The position numbers and the translations under genes were made by a program. The notes beneath the pieces were generated by a model. The model saw nothing but the letters and a program-made list of their open reading frames with translations. It had not been told where the DNA came from and did no database searches. A DNA stretch of 64,000 nucleotides, taken from contig CANUEZ040000164.1 of the NCBI GenBank assembly GCA_948099385.1, forward strand, positions 1,626,501 through 1,690,500. The letters are read 5' to 3'. Numbering within the stretch: position 1 is the stretch's first letter; every line of letters begins with the position of its first letter. Of this stretch, positions 11,540-22,170 are shown piece after piece. Source of the DNA: Fasciola hepatica. Taxonomy: Eukaryota; Platyhelminthes; Trematoda; Plagiorchiida; Fasciolidae.

Positions 11540-11720
11540 AAAATAATCTGATGGTTAGATGTTCGATTCACAGCCGTTCACTCCGGGTTCGAGTCTCACT
11601 TGGTGCTCGGTGGATGTGCACTGCTGCTGGTTCCTAGCAAGATGAAATAATTTTACAATGCCTCTGTGGTTTCCAGCGGTGAGTTGAGCGTGGATGTTCA
11701 TGACGAACCGTTTCATAAAC
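11540..11720 (+). repeat. SINE-2 with tRNA-like head
   Basis: CTGATGGTTAGATGTTCGAT resembles a box A and CCGGGTTCGAGTCTCAC a box B, about 45 bases apart as in tRNA genes. The family body follows: GTGGATGTGCACTGCTGCTG, then GTGAGTTGAGCGTGGATG. The first half does not fold into a clean acceptor stem, so I call it a tRNA-derived SINE and not a tRNA gene. It is the most complete copy of this second SINE family. Confidence 0.6.
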
Positions 11721-11895
11721 AGTATAGTTTACAGCTATTTTTTTGAACATGCCTAAATAAAAGGTTTTTTTTAATTTCAACGTCGAATAATTTACATTGA
11801 CAGCACAGCTTCGCTCACCTTCTATTCGTCCGTCTTCCCCAGTTATCATTCGTTTACATTATTTCTCGACGTCGTATTGGCTCAGTCGGCTTAAA

Positions 11896-12033
<138 letters not shown>

Positions 12034-12097
12034 GGGGTGTAGTGCATCGCGCGTTTTGTGGCTCGTCAGTCGAGTCATTTTGAGCTGAACCTGATAT

Positions 12098-12121
12098 TCT
12101 CTCTCTCTCTCTCTCTCTCTC
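12098..12121. repeat. (CT)n tract
   Basis: Twenty-four bases of CT repeat following the (AT)n tract by 65 bases. A pyrimidine run of this kind can mimic a splice acceptor, but no exon follows. Confidence 0.9.
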
Positions 12122-14224
12122 CTTAGCTAACGTTCCAGCTGGTTATCGAAGTTAGCGCCCTGTGCCACTACTGTGCTTCACTTTTGAGTCCGCGTGTGTT
12201 TTTGTTCTCAGTTGTATGAATTGTTACTTTGTACTATCTTCGTGTCTAGGCTTATGTTTGTCGGCGGAAGTAACTCACCCCCTCTCTTCTGTCATCTGGA
12301 CAACAGGGCATATGCAAGCAAGATTGTTAGGGATTCGCTGAATTATCATTTTTCTCATTGTTCTCGAATTATGTCAGTTATTCCGAAGAGCCACCCGACT
12401 GGCTGTTTGAGTTGTCCTCTCGATTGGTTTGGGGACCGGTGCATCAACCACCCTCACACATTTCGCGTAAATGGCCGCACCTTGCGCCCGTCGTCGCACC
12501 ATAATGTGCGGCCACAACTATGCACGTGCACCCCACCTTGTCGTGACCAGATCCAAGATCCACTTTAACTACACCGTGACCGCACTAGGTGCTCGAAAGA
12601 GGATCGACTACGGGACCGGTAGGCTGAGACTTTCCTCAGTCGGCTTTCACTCATCAAGTGGACAACACAGGTGAAATCGCACTGGGGTCACAAACTGCGA
12701 GAGTAACAGTGACAAATGAGAGCCGTAGCGCGGTTACAATAATGCAAATGTATCCGAATTTCAATCAGTCCTCACTGTTGCCGCGTAGCAATAAGAGAGC
12801 ACGGGGTGGTCGTATGTGTGACAGGCTGCAGTTTGGCTCGGTTTTTAAGTGACCGCCAGATAACACATCCCTTATGTAAACGTATGTGCTTGTAGGTGCA
12901 AGAACTGAGCTTGGTTTTCTGTAATTTGTTTTACCAACAGTACATCTACAAAAAAACTACCGACTTCGTGACCGCGGTATTTTATGGCGGATTGAGATCG
13001 TGTGTAAATCGGGACGTGGTTACGGGAACTGCACTACGGTATCAGTAGTGAAAATAAGCCTTAGTTTCATCAGTTTTGTGTGATTCCAGCCTTTGGTTAC
13101 CAGAGATGACCACAAATTTTGCTCATTTGATGGAAGGAAATTTTCTCTGATCGATCTCCTTCAACCGAATTTTCAGTAGTACTGACATGTTGCATCTGTA
13201 CCATAAATTAGTCCAAGCTTAAACGTCCGTCATCTTCCAAATCTGTCTTGTTGATGGTGGTAATAAGTGCGTTACAATTATTCATTTGCTGGGCAGTTGA
13301 ATCTGATCTAATCTGCCACAACGACTTCGTGCCCTAAGAAAAGTAGAGTAATGATCTTAGCGGTTAAAATCACCTAACTACCACGTACCTTCACAAGTAA
13401 AACCGTTACGTTATCAACTCGTGCGCCTTTGCTTTCCACCTTGGGAATAATTGTGTTAGACTTGTGGTGTGAATATGGATTTTTGCCTGTATCAGAACTG
13501 TCTTACTTTTGGTAGAGCGGCAAGAACATTGTGGGCAGAACAGCCAATTAATTTCGCATTCTCTCAGTCAGCTATCAATGCGCATTATATTACGATCGCA
13601 TAAAGTTTACGCGATATAAAGGAGTTATGATCAGGGTGAATTTTTTTTACTGCCTTGATTTATTACTATGCTTCAATGTCCGTCTTCATGCTTGTAAAAT
13701 GTAACAAAAATAGGATTTTATAGGGATTGTTAACCGAAGTATATGACGTCGTGCATCGTGCTCTGTTCGCACAAATTAGTGGGTCTAGTTGGAATGACAG
13801 GGAAAAGCTCGAGGCCACACTTGTTCAGAAAGCACAACACTGGGTTGTGTTAAAATATCCCGTCGATTATGTCGATGTATCTAACTAGTACGTGTTAAAA
13901 TTGGTGCGTACTAGGAATCTAGATTTTCACAAGCGAGAAGAGTAAGGACCGGGCTAATATTTTCCAGTGTTTCACTCTGACAAGCCCGACAACTGCGTTC
14001 GAAGTGTTTTTTCTCCCTTCAGTCGAAGTTTTGTGATTCGCGGTATCTTCAGCGAGCTTGCGCACGCCTCATTTAGTCCATTAGACAGTATCTCTGACGT
14101 GGATCTGCTTTGTTTATCTGGGTCTTTCCTAACGTGAGAGGGAAGTTATTTTGTTTCTGCTTATTGGCTATTTCGATGATAGTTCGCATGCAACGATGAT
14201 TTATCACCCATATCAGCAACTGTT
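12122..14224. other. Intron 2, GC-richer segment of unknown nature
   Basis: The part at about 12350-12880 is more GC-rich than its surroundings and keeps three overlapping open frames (12194-12568, 12471-12674, 12658-12852, all +). Their translations match nothing I know. The rest (12880-14224) holds nothing I can name. Confidence 0.35.
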
Positions 14225-14500
14225 GTTCTCGTTATCCTTGTTATCACCTGAGTTCATCACAGGTGGCGATCGTCAGGGTTGCCCTCTGTCACCCTTCCGT
14301 TTCGATTTTGGAATGGAGACGATTCTGATAATGACCTCATCCTCGTAAGAGAATACGGCATTGATCTTTGTTCTAACAATAACCTGACTAAATTAGAATA
14401 GCTTCTGAGTGATGATCCACGTAGAAACAAAGTATTTTCATAGACAATATAGCAGCGTTTGAGATACATGTTGCAAAATGCTGCTGCAGTACTTGGTTGG
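14225..14500 (+). mobile_element. RTE-like reverse-transcriptase fragment
   Basis: Encodes LSPEFITGGDRQGCPLSPF (RT motif before the YADD box; other copies read SGVRQGCPLSPF), then after a gap CKMLLQYLVG. The YADD region between them is eroded. It ends about 40 bases before the 5' leader of the next RTE-like element, so it is an independent older insertion or a broken tandem neighbour. Confidence 0.72.
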
Positions 14501-14540
14501 CCTTAGGCGTCGGAGTACTAGCTGAAGTCCATCACGACGG

Positions 14541-17500
14541 GACTGCACCTCGGCGTGGTGTGATGGCTTGCTTGCCTCCATAATCCAAACGAACTATGCA
14601 GGATGGCTTCCTTATGCCGGAGATGCAATCATGCCTGTCAGGTCAAAAGGGCAGAGACCAGACGGATTCCCATCTCAGAACCAGGTCTTGGGAAACACCT
14701 GGTTCTATCCACTACGCTCCTGGAGAGGACACTCCAGTGATTAATCACAGAGAGAAGCAGTTTACCGATCAAAACACCTTTACTAGATGAACATAGGAGC
14801 AGAGTATTCGGGTTTCTCTCGAAGGTGGGAGAAGTCACCATACTTCATTGGGCACGTATCGCTCGCCTGAGCTGTGCAGCCCGTTGCCCAAACGATGCTG
14901 CGTCGTTCTCGTTCTGTTTACTCTGCTGGGTGTATCGGGCTAAGGACTGGATCCGATGAGCAGATAGATAACAAAGCACCAGCGAAGACAAAAACAATGC
15001 ACGCAACAATCAGGTCTGACGTGGAAGATCCGAAGACGTTTCTTTCCGAACGCTTCGGTCGCGTTCCCTTGTTGGTTGAACACCAAGATTTGTCTCAGCT
15101 GCTCCTCAGCGTGCGCTCTGCGGACATGATGGTTGTTTGTTGGTGATTTCAGTGCTCATGTTGGAATCCTAGACTCGACGATTTGGTGTTCCAGGCGATC
15201 GAACCGATAACGTTGACCGACTCATCCAACTATGTTCCGACCATGGATTATTCGAAGTGAACAAAAATTTCTCACACAGAAAGCAGCACCGACTAACCTG
15301 GCGTCCTCTTGCGTCTTCACGGCATTGGACTCAGATCGACCACATTGCTATGGGCTACCTCTGGTGCGGCTCAGTTCAAGGATGTCGATCATTTTGGTCC
15401 ACGTCTATAGACAGTGATCACGCTGTTGTCCGCGCTCTTCAGCTTGCGCCTCGTCGGTGGCCGAAATAACACCGGAGCCAACTGTCCCCCGAAGCTACTG
15501 CTGGACGATAACCCTGAAGTTACTTTCCAAGCAGAGCTATCCACCATGTTATCGATGCAGTGAAATGCCCAGGATCCAGAGGAGCGATGGACAGATATCC
15601 AGCGGGCTTTATTTGAGGCTGCCAAGTCCGCCTAGATCCAACAAGCAGACACACAGAAACAATGGATATGTGCATCGTCAGTTGCGCTGTTAGATGCTCA
15701 TAGATGCATTCCTCCGAATTCCAGATACAATCAGGTACGGAGATGCCCTAAACACCAAGTAATTGGAATCCTGAGGAATGATCGTGAGCAGTGGTGGATT
15801 GCGAAGTGTAGGGAGATAGAAAAAGCTGCGGTGATCAGCAACAGCCGCAACCTTTTCCGTCTAATCAGAAATACCGGTCCCCGAAAGCCAGGTGTTAGTG
15901 AACTGGTCAGAAAGGCGAACGGCTCACTGATTCAAACTGAAGAGCGCCATCTAGTTCTTTGGGTGGAGCATTTGGGGCAGTTTAGTTGGCCTTTATCCAC
16001 GACAGGCTTGCTAATTAGCACCACAGCTGCAGCTCTGATTGTAGATACCGGTTCTGCGTCAGAAGCTGAGGTTCTGCGTGAAATAGAGTATCTCAAACGA
16101 CATAAGGCTGCTGGACGGGATTGGTTGCTTCTGTCTGTTTTCAAAGACAGTGGCTCAACATTGTTGTTGGAGTTGACAAAACTCCTCGGTTTGGTATGGG
16201 ATAGATCACAAGTTCCAAAGAGTTTCTGTGAATCGGTGATCGTACCGATTCATAAAAAATGCGATAGGTCCTCCTGCGAAAACCACAGGGGAATAAGTTC
16301 GGTTAGCGTCACATCTAAACTGCTTGCTGATTTTATTCTCCACCGCTTAAGAACCGCTCGAGAATAGTGCTTGCGCGAGAATCAAGCTGGGTTTAGACGT
16401 AGTTGAGATTGTGGTGATCACATGTTCACTCTTCGACAAGTTTTAGAACATCGGCACCTTCCATAAGCCCACTATCCTCGTTTTTCTTGATCTTAAAGCG
16501 GCGTTCGACTCGGTCGACCACACCGTTCTCTGGTGCTGCCTCTTTTTGGAAGATGCAACAGGGGAATTCATTTTCATCAGAATATCCTCTTACATGATTA
16601 GCCGAAGACGAGTTCGAGCTTGCGGTGGTCTTTCACCCGAGTACATCAAGAAAAGTGGTGTACGTCAGAGTTGCCCCCTTTATCCTTCTCTCTTTGAGTT
16701 CGTGATTGATATGATCCTAGAGACCGCACTTTTATCAGGTGATGTTAGTTGTATTGAACTTTTCGAGGGTGGAAAAGTGCCAGAACTTGAATATGCGGAC
16801 AACAAAGTTCAGGTAAGCTGCAAGTTTTTCTAGAGAGCTTGACGTAGTTGGTAGTAGTGTTCGGTTTGCGTTTTTCGCCCTCAAAGTGCGAGATGCTGTT
16901 GCAAGATGGAGTTAGTCTAACACTAAACCTTTCATTTTCTGGAGAAACTATGGACGTTGTAGATAAGTTCTGTTATCTTGGTAGCTGCATTTCACTCGGA
17001 AGTCGGATGTCGGATGAGATGTCTGCGAATGCAGAAGGCCCGTTTGGCATTTGCCAATCTGAGTCATTAGTGGCGTCGACATAACATCCGTTTATCTATT
17101 AAGAGTTGAGTGTACGCTGCAGTAGTCAGACCAGTGCTTCTGTATGGTTCAGAAACATGGCCACTGCGGATCGAAGGTACACGAGGATTGTTGGTATTTG
17201 AACACCGATATCTTCGTAGCACTGCTTGAATCTGGTGGGAACACCGCATAAACAATGCTGAGGTTCGGCGGAGAGTCTTAGGTTCAAGAACCAAATCACT
17301 AGATGAAACACTTGGGCTCACCAGACTAAGATGGTTGGGATATATGTTACGTATGTTCCCTCATAGGATTCCTCGGCGTTCAGTGTTGCCTGAGGCAGTT
17401 ACCGGTTGGAAGATAAGTAATGGTGGTCAGTCGATGACATGGAAGAAAGGTATGAAAAACCTAACCTTTGGACTTGGCCATTTAGGGTGTGTTAGACTTC

Positions 17501-17755
17501 CCGGGTGGGGTCCAAGAGACCTTTCCACACAGTGGTTATATACGTTAGGAGAAATGACCAAATGTCGTGATCAGTGGCGCTCTTGCATCCACCAACTTTC
17601 TTTATCGATTTGATGTCAATGTTTGTAGTTCTTTAACTGCTTCTTTAATATTTCTGTCCCTTTTCATTGTTTTTGGTTGAGGCTGTCGCCAGGAGATGGC
17701 AACCAAAACCAGCGCACGTAGTGCGTGCTTAATGGTTGTCTGAACTGAACTAGCT
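14541..17755 (+). mobile_element. RTE-like retrotransposon, 5' and 3' ends present, internally deleted
   Basis: Starts with the family leader (GGGACTGCACCTCGGCGTGG) and runs to a 3' end near GATGGCAACCAAAACC and AATGGTTGTCTGAACTGAAC. About 680 bases are missing at about 15080, where the leader joins directly to the endonuclease at LSQLLLSVRSAD. The endonuclease C-terminal part is at about 15085-15470, a linker with RNLFRLIRNTG follows, then RT motifs SVIVPIHKK.DRSSCENHRGIS (from 16233), GVRQSCPLYP and LEYADN (16786-16803). The C-terminal part ends HLGCVRLPGWGPRDLSTQW and a stop at about 17611. YADD is changed to YADN and several frames are broken, so it is inactive. Confidence 0.88.
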
Positions 17756-19010
17756 AAAATGCTTCACAACCAGCTAAATGACACATTCAATGGGTATTAA
17801 AATTAAGATAGTGAAAGGAACAACAGGTAAAATGATAATCATGTTGACAATAAATGATAATTTTTCGTCCACGTAGTTACGGGACAGTCGGCCTCACGAG
17901 AGATAGTGCGTTGATAATTGTTATTTCGTTACTTTATCCCGCGTCGATGACCAACGTAGAATAAAAGGTCTCACACATTGTTTCTGAACTCACAGCGGGG
18001 GGTTATTCAGGTGTATCGCGATCGCCGCGGCGGTGTCATCTCACCTAGTCGACAGAATGTGCATTGGGTTTTACTACTATAAACCGCTTATAGCGTCTCT
18101 GTATCATTTGTGTTGTCCAGCAAGGTTCCAACCTTGCTGGTCCCACTGTTACAATCCAAAAGAAATGCCTGGGTAATAGGTCGTTTATTGGAACTAGCTC
18201 ATTTGGACATCGACAAAACTAACCAGATGTTACAAACATGCTTCTTCGCATATAGCTTGTCCTGTCCACTTGAGGATAGTCACCATCCAGACGGAGGAGC
18301 AGTCGTGTGGTTCACATGCCGTCGTTTACCTTATTACGTTCAGTCTCTTGGACATAGCGGGGTCCCTAATCCACGACTGTCCATATTTCCGTTCTCAGCA
18401 ATCAACTACTTACACTCCACCACACCACTAACTCTAGTGAAAACCCGGTTTTTCCTCAGAATCACTTTCAGTTTATAAGTACAAAAAAAGAATACATAGG
18501 TTGCTCTCACTCGTTGCACACAGCGCATTGATCCAACTGGTGTGGACGACCACGCCTTAAGACATGAATGCCGCTGGCAGGATTCGTCTCGTCTATTGAT
18601 TCGCGCTATCGATTGGCCGCCCTGCCGGTCGTGGTTTCGTAGGCTCGGTAGGGGCTGGCACTGACGTACTGTCTGCCAGTGAGACTAAACCGGCCATCGA
18701 ACGATGTGTCGGACCGTACCTTCACACAATTAGGTCCGTCCCTTTGTGCGGCTAAGACAATTAGTCACTATAGTTCGAAGAAACGCGAGTGCTGTTGCAT
18801 TAATGCTGAATCATCACAGAAACAAAAAATCAACGGTAACGACAAACAGCGCAGTATTGGGGCCGGCAACCAGTTTCTATTGAAAACGCTCAATCTGGTT
18901 AGGTGATGCTGTCATTGACATGCTACGCATGTTCCGACATATTTCGCTGGAATAGACCAGGCTCCAATGTATCTATTCAGACCGAAGTCCGAGGTTATCG
19001 ATTGAACTGC
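17756..19010. other. Intron 2, one unexplained 122-codon frame
   Basis: An open frame at 18110-18478 (+) was not recognised as any family and lacks supporting splice or promoter signals. No repeat family of this window recognised. Confidence 0.4.
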
Positions 19011-19785
19011 AGATAAACCTGTCTAATTGCATACCCCTCGTCTGGCACAGATCCGGTCATTATACAGGTATGTGTGTGGAAAGGAATAATGAAACTGCCA
19101 TCGTATGAAGTGATATCGAGGGGTTTATTGAAAAAACCATGAGTTGTTCGTTTATAAGCTTTTGACAGACGTTCTCGAAATTAGAAACTCTTTTGGTTGA
19201 GGAAACGTTTTACATCAGGGGGCATATCATCGGCATTCCCCATGAGATATTGCTTCAAGTATTGGACGACTTCCCATCAAGTTTTACTGGGTACAGGAGC
19301 TTCAAAGTCATCGTCATTTACATCTTGCTCGTCCAGGTTGGTAACGGACGTCACAATGTCGTCGTAGTCCGATGCAACTTCTAGTATAGTATATCAGTGC
19401 CATCATCAATAGACTCTTCAGTGGTTATTAGATCCGATGACCGTCCGATTCCCATTAACTTGATATTAAGCTGACTAATTTCGACTTGTAATTTCGTAAT
19501 TTCATCTACTATTCCAATTACTTCTGCCGCAGTGCCATTATCAGCCGTGTCATTGTCACCAACACCAGGAATAATGCCAGTGACGCAAACAATTCGCAAG
19601 TGTTTTTGGAGTCACTTCTTACCAGGATGTTTTTGCTAAGTGCAGCGTTGCAAGCAGAACAATTTTGACTACATCTTGTCGACAGTCAGATTGGACAATT
19701 TTTCAACGGTCTGAATAACTATTTTTCGGCGATAAATTGGCATAAATGCTCGATTAATTCCGGCGTCACATGGTAAAATGAATGA
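19011..19785 (-). mobile_element. pogo/Tigger-type transposase fragment, copy 1
   Basis: Read on the minus strand from 19785: PCDAGINRAFMPIYRRKIVI (the stretch after the last catalytic region in pogo/Tigger transposases), an EVTPKTLANCLRH-like motif (compare V.P.TI.NCFRKAG), then an acidic tail with ERFLNQKSFQF. The catalytic DDE core is absent, so it is the C-terminal part only. An open 72-codon frame (19381-19599) is residue-for-residue the same as one in the inverted copy at 33909-34682. The two copies differ at only a handful of bases and share both end points. Family assignment is by motif recall and is less certain than the repeat itself. Confidence 0.7.
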
Positions 19786-22019
19786 GGACGGTCTGTCTTC
19801 CCTCGCTCTTTCCGCGCAAAATTACACAAATGTGTCGTGTGTTTCGTCCCGCTTACGGACGGCCTTCCATCCAGTGGATCATCTTGGTCACTTTATTTGA
19901 GTGACACAATGAAGCTGTCAATACGAATGACGGCCCATTTCGTCAGTTGTCTTTGGGCTAGTGAATGCCTTACGATTATTCAGTAGACGGAGTTGTGGCA
20001 CTGATCTGGGAATGACATCAGCATTCAGTTTATAGATGTGATACATAAATCGAAGTACATGAATTACTCTTCTTTGGGGAATAGCTTGTCACTCCACCGT
20101 GTCAGGAAACATTGTGTTTCCACTCACTTTTGTACCTGGGATTACGGCTATTTCTATGAGTCAATCGACTGCACTCGATTATCATGGGAATAACTGGAGT
20201 TCCCCGTTGTGAATAGCTAAAGCTTCATGTCTGTCCATTGTATTTGCCACCACCATTGTGTACGAATTTCAGATTGATCGCGCCTGAGAAGAGTAAGCAG
20301 AACGCTTACCCCTTTCAGCATTTGTCTCGTTTCATTGCAGACCAACTAAATAGAGGATAATCAGTATTTTGAATATGAAAATAGCCTGCCATATGGATTT
20401 CGTTACACATTGTTTCCTAAATCAAAGGTGATTCACTAAGAAATCGTATCAGTTGGATTTGTCGTCTCAATTTCAACCCGACTGGGTGACTGGATTGTCA
20501 GCAAGCAAAACAGTTTTGATTATGCTTAGTTGTAAAGGAATTGTCATCTTGTCACGTATTCCTGAAAGGATGATGGAGAGTTTCGAAATTTCCCCCTAAA
20601 TATTCCACCATCGTTGACTGATGTCATACGCGATGGTTCTTCATTTGGATTGGAGAACCTGCTGTATGGTGGTAAATATAATAAGCTAGGAAATGCACAT
20701 CATTGAATATTGTACGCTCTCACGTGCAACCGTATTTTGTTCAAGATGGAAGTCTGCGTGATAGTTGACGGCTTTTATTCAGCCTTCGTGGACAAGCCTC
20801 AAGTAATTCAGGATTTGCAGTGACCGGTATAGATGATTTTGAGCTCAGTGTAAGTATTCACTGATCAGACGAGGCTGGGCGGTCTGTAGTACAGTGGATA
20901 ATTGATAGGCAGTTCATGCATAGAAACTTGTCCGGTATACACCGAGTTTACCTCATGATTATCGATGTCTAGCACGACCGTGATGGGAATGAAAATTGAT
21001 CGACAAATAAAGCATAACTGTTCCTTAGTTAAATTCGCGGCGTATGTATGCAAGGTTTTGTCCTATCGGATCGCATTGTTGCAAACGCTATTGGCTTTGG
21101 ATGTCAACGAAATTTCCCCTCATTAATCGAAATAATGGTGTACTTTCAGCTCGCTCTAAAAAGGCCTCCTAATTTACTCTCTCTCTCTCTCTCTGTTTGC
21201 ACGATCCGTTGATTCTCATCATCATCTATTACCTTGGTTACAACTCCTGTTCCACTGTGCGTTTCCCAGTCCTAGTCTGAGGCATCGAATGAAGAGGATT
21301 ATCTTGTCAGATCCGCTATAAAAAGCTGCAGCATGTGTTCATAAACTGGTTTGCTGAATCCGTGTGTGATTTGCAAATCTGCTGCACGTGAATTGATCCA
21401 CTATACTGTGCTATCACCCGTACACGTTCCTGAATAGAAATCGATTGTACACTGGTCTTAAGAAAGGTTATCCGCGGTAACCGGAACGTCGACTGGCTAC
21501 ATTTTTTCCGATAACACTGTTACCGAACAATAAACACTTACCTATAACATATCACGTAGCGCATCATTTATCGATGCACTCTGAACTGATCTGGGATCTG
21601 ATCCAAGAAATCAACTATCTTTATAACGTCCAGATAGACGTATGTAACTGAACTCTGAACATGCATAACTGTCGAATAACATACGAAACTGCCAAGACCG
21701 ATGTTGTTCGTATGGTGTTATGCGAAAACCTCTTTATTAGCATTGCATACACTTTTAAGGGTAAATACGCAATTATGGAATCCTGTTTTTTATACACTTA
21801 CAGTGAAATACAGCGTAAAAGGTTAATCCCATAATCAGAAAACGTACTGTGAAAGTGGGTTGAGGCAGAACATTCCCGTTAGAACCGGTTTATTGTTCCT
21901 GCTTGTGAAGAGAGAAAGGTTGTAAGTGGATGGGAAGACAGGAAGAGGGAGTGTTCCATTACATAACGGACCGAGGAGAGAAAGAGGATTGAAAGACAAA
22001 AGTACGTCGTCTACACCTC
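19786..22019. other. Intron 2, no recognised gene
   Basis: AT-rich sequence with a short (CT)n run at 21178-21194. No transposase core continuing the pogo fragment was found on the minus strand. Open frames are short. Nothing else supported. Confidence 0.45.
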
Positions 22020-22168
22020 TTGCCATCAAGCTTTATCCAAAACCCGCAGTTCTTTAGCCACGACCCACCATTCTTCAGCCTTGGCGCACAACCTTTAACC
22101 ATGCCACTGCAAGCCAGTCGGGTCAAAGGTACCGGAATTTAATGACGCCAAGAGATATTGGAATATTT
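22020..22168 (+). mobile_element. Solo 3' end of the jockey-like element
   Basis: Matches the reverse complement of 27620-27795, the 3' untranslated part of the minus-strand jockey-like element. Shared text includes CCATCAAGC, AACCCGCA.TTCTT, CACGACCCA and GGCATGGTTAAAGGTTGTGCG (read in reverse). It carries three units of the 21-base repeat against five in the other copy. It ends directly before the 5' leader of the RTE-like element at 22171. Confidence 0.72.
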
Positions 22169-22170
22169 TC

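Noticed and set aside
17067..17321. Minus-strand frames repeated in several places (also 25363-25739 and 43987-44214)
   Set aside because: They are antisense readings of the RTE-like C-terminal region, recurring because the element recurs.
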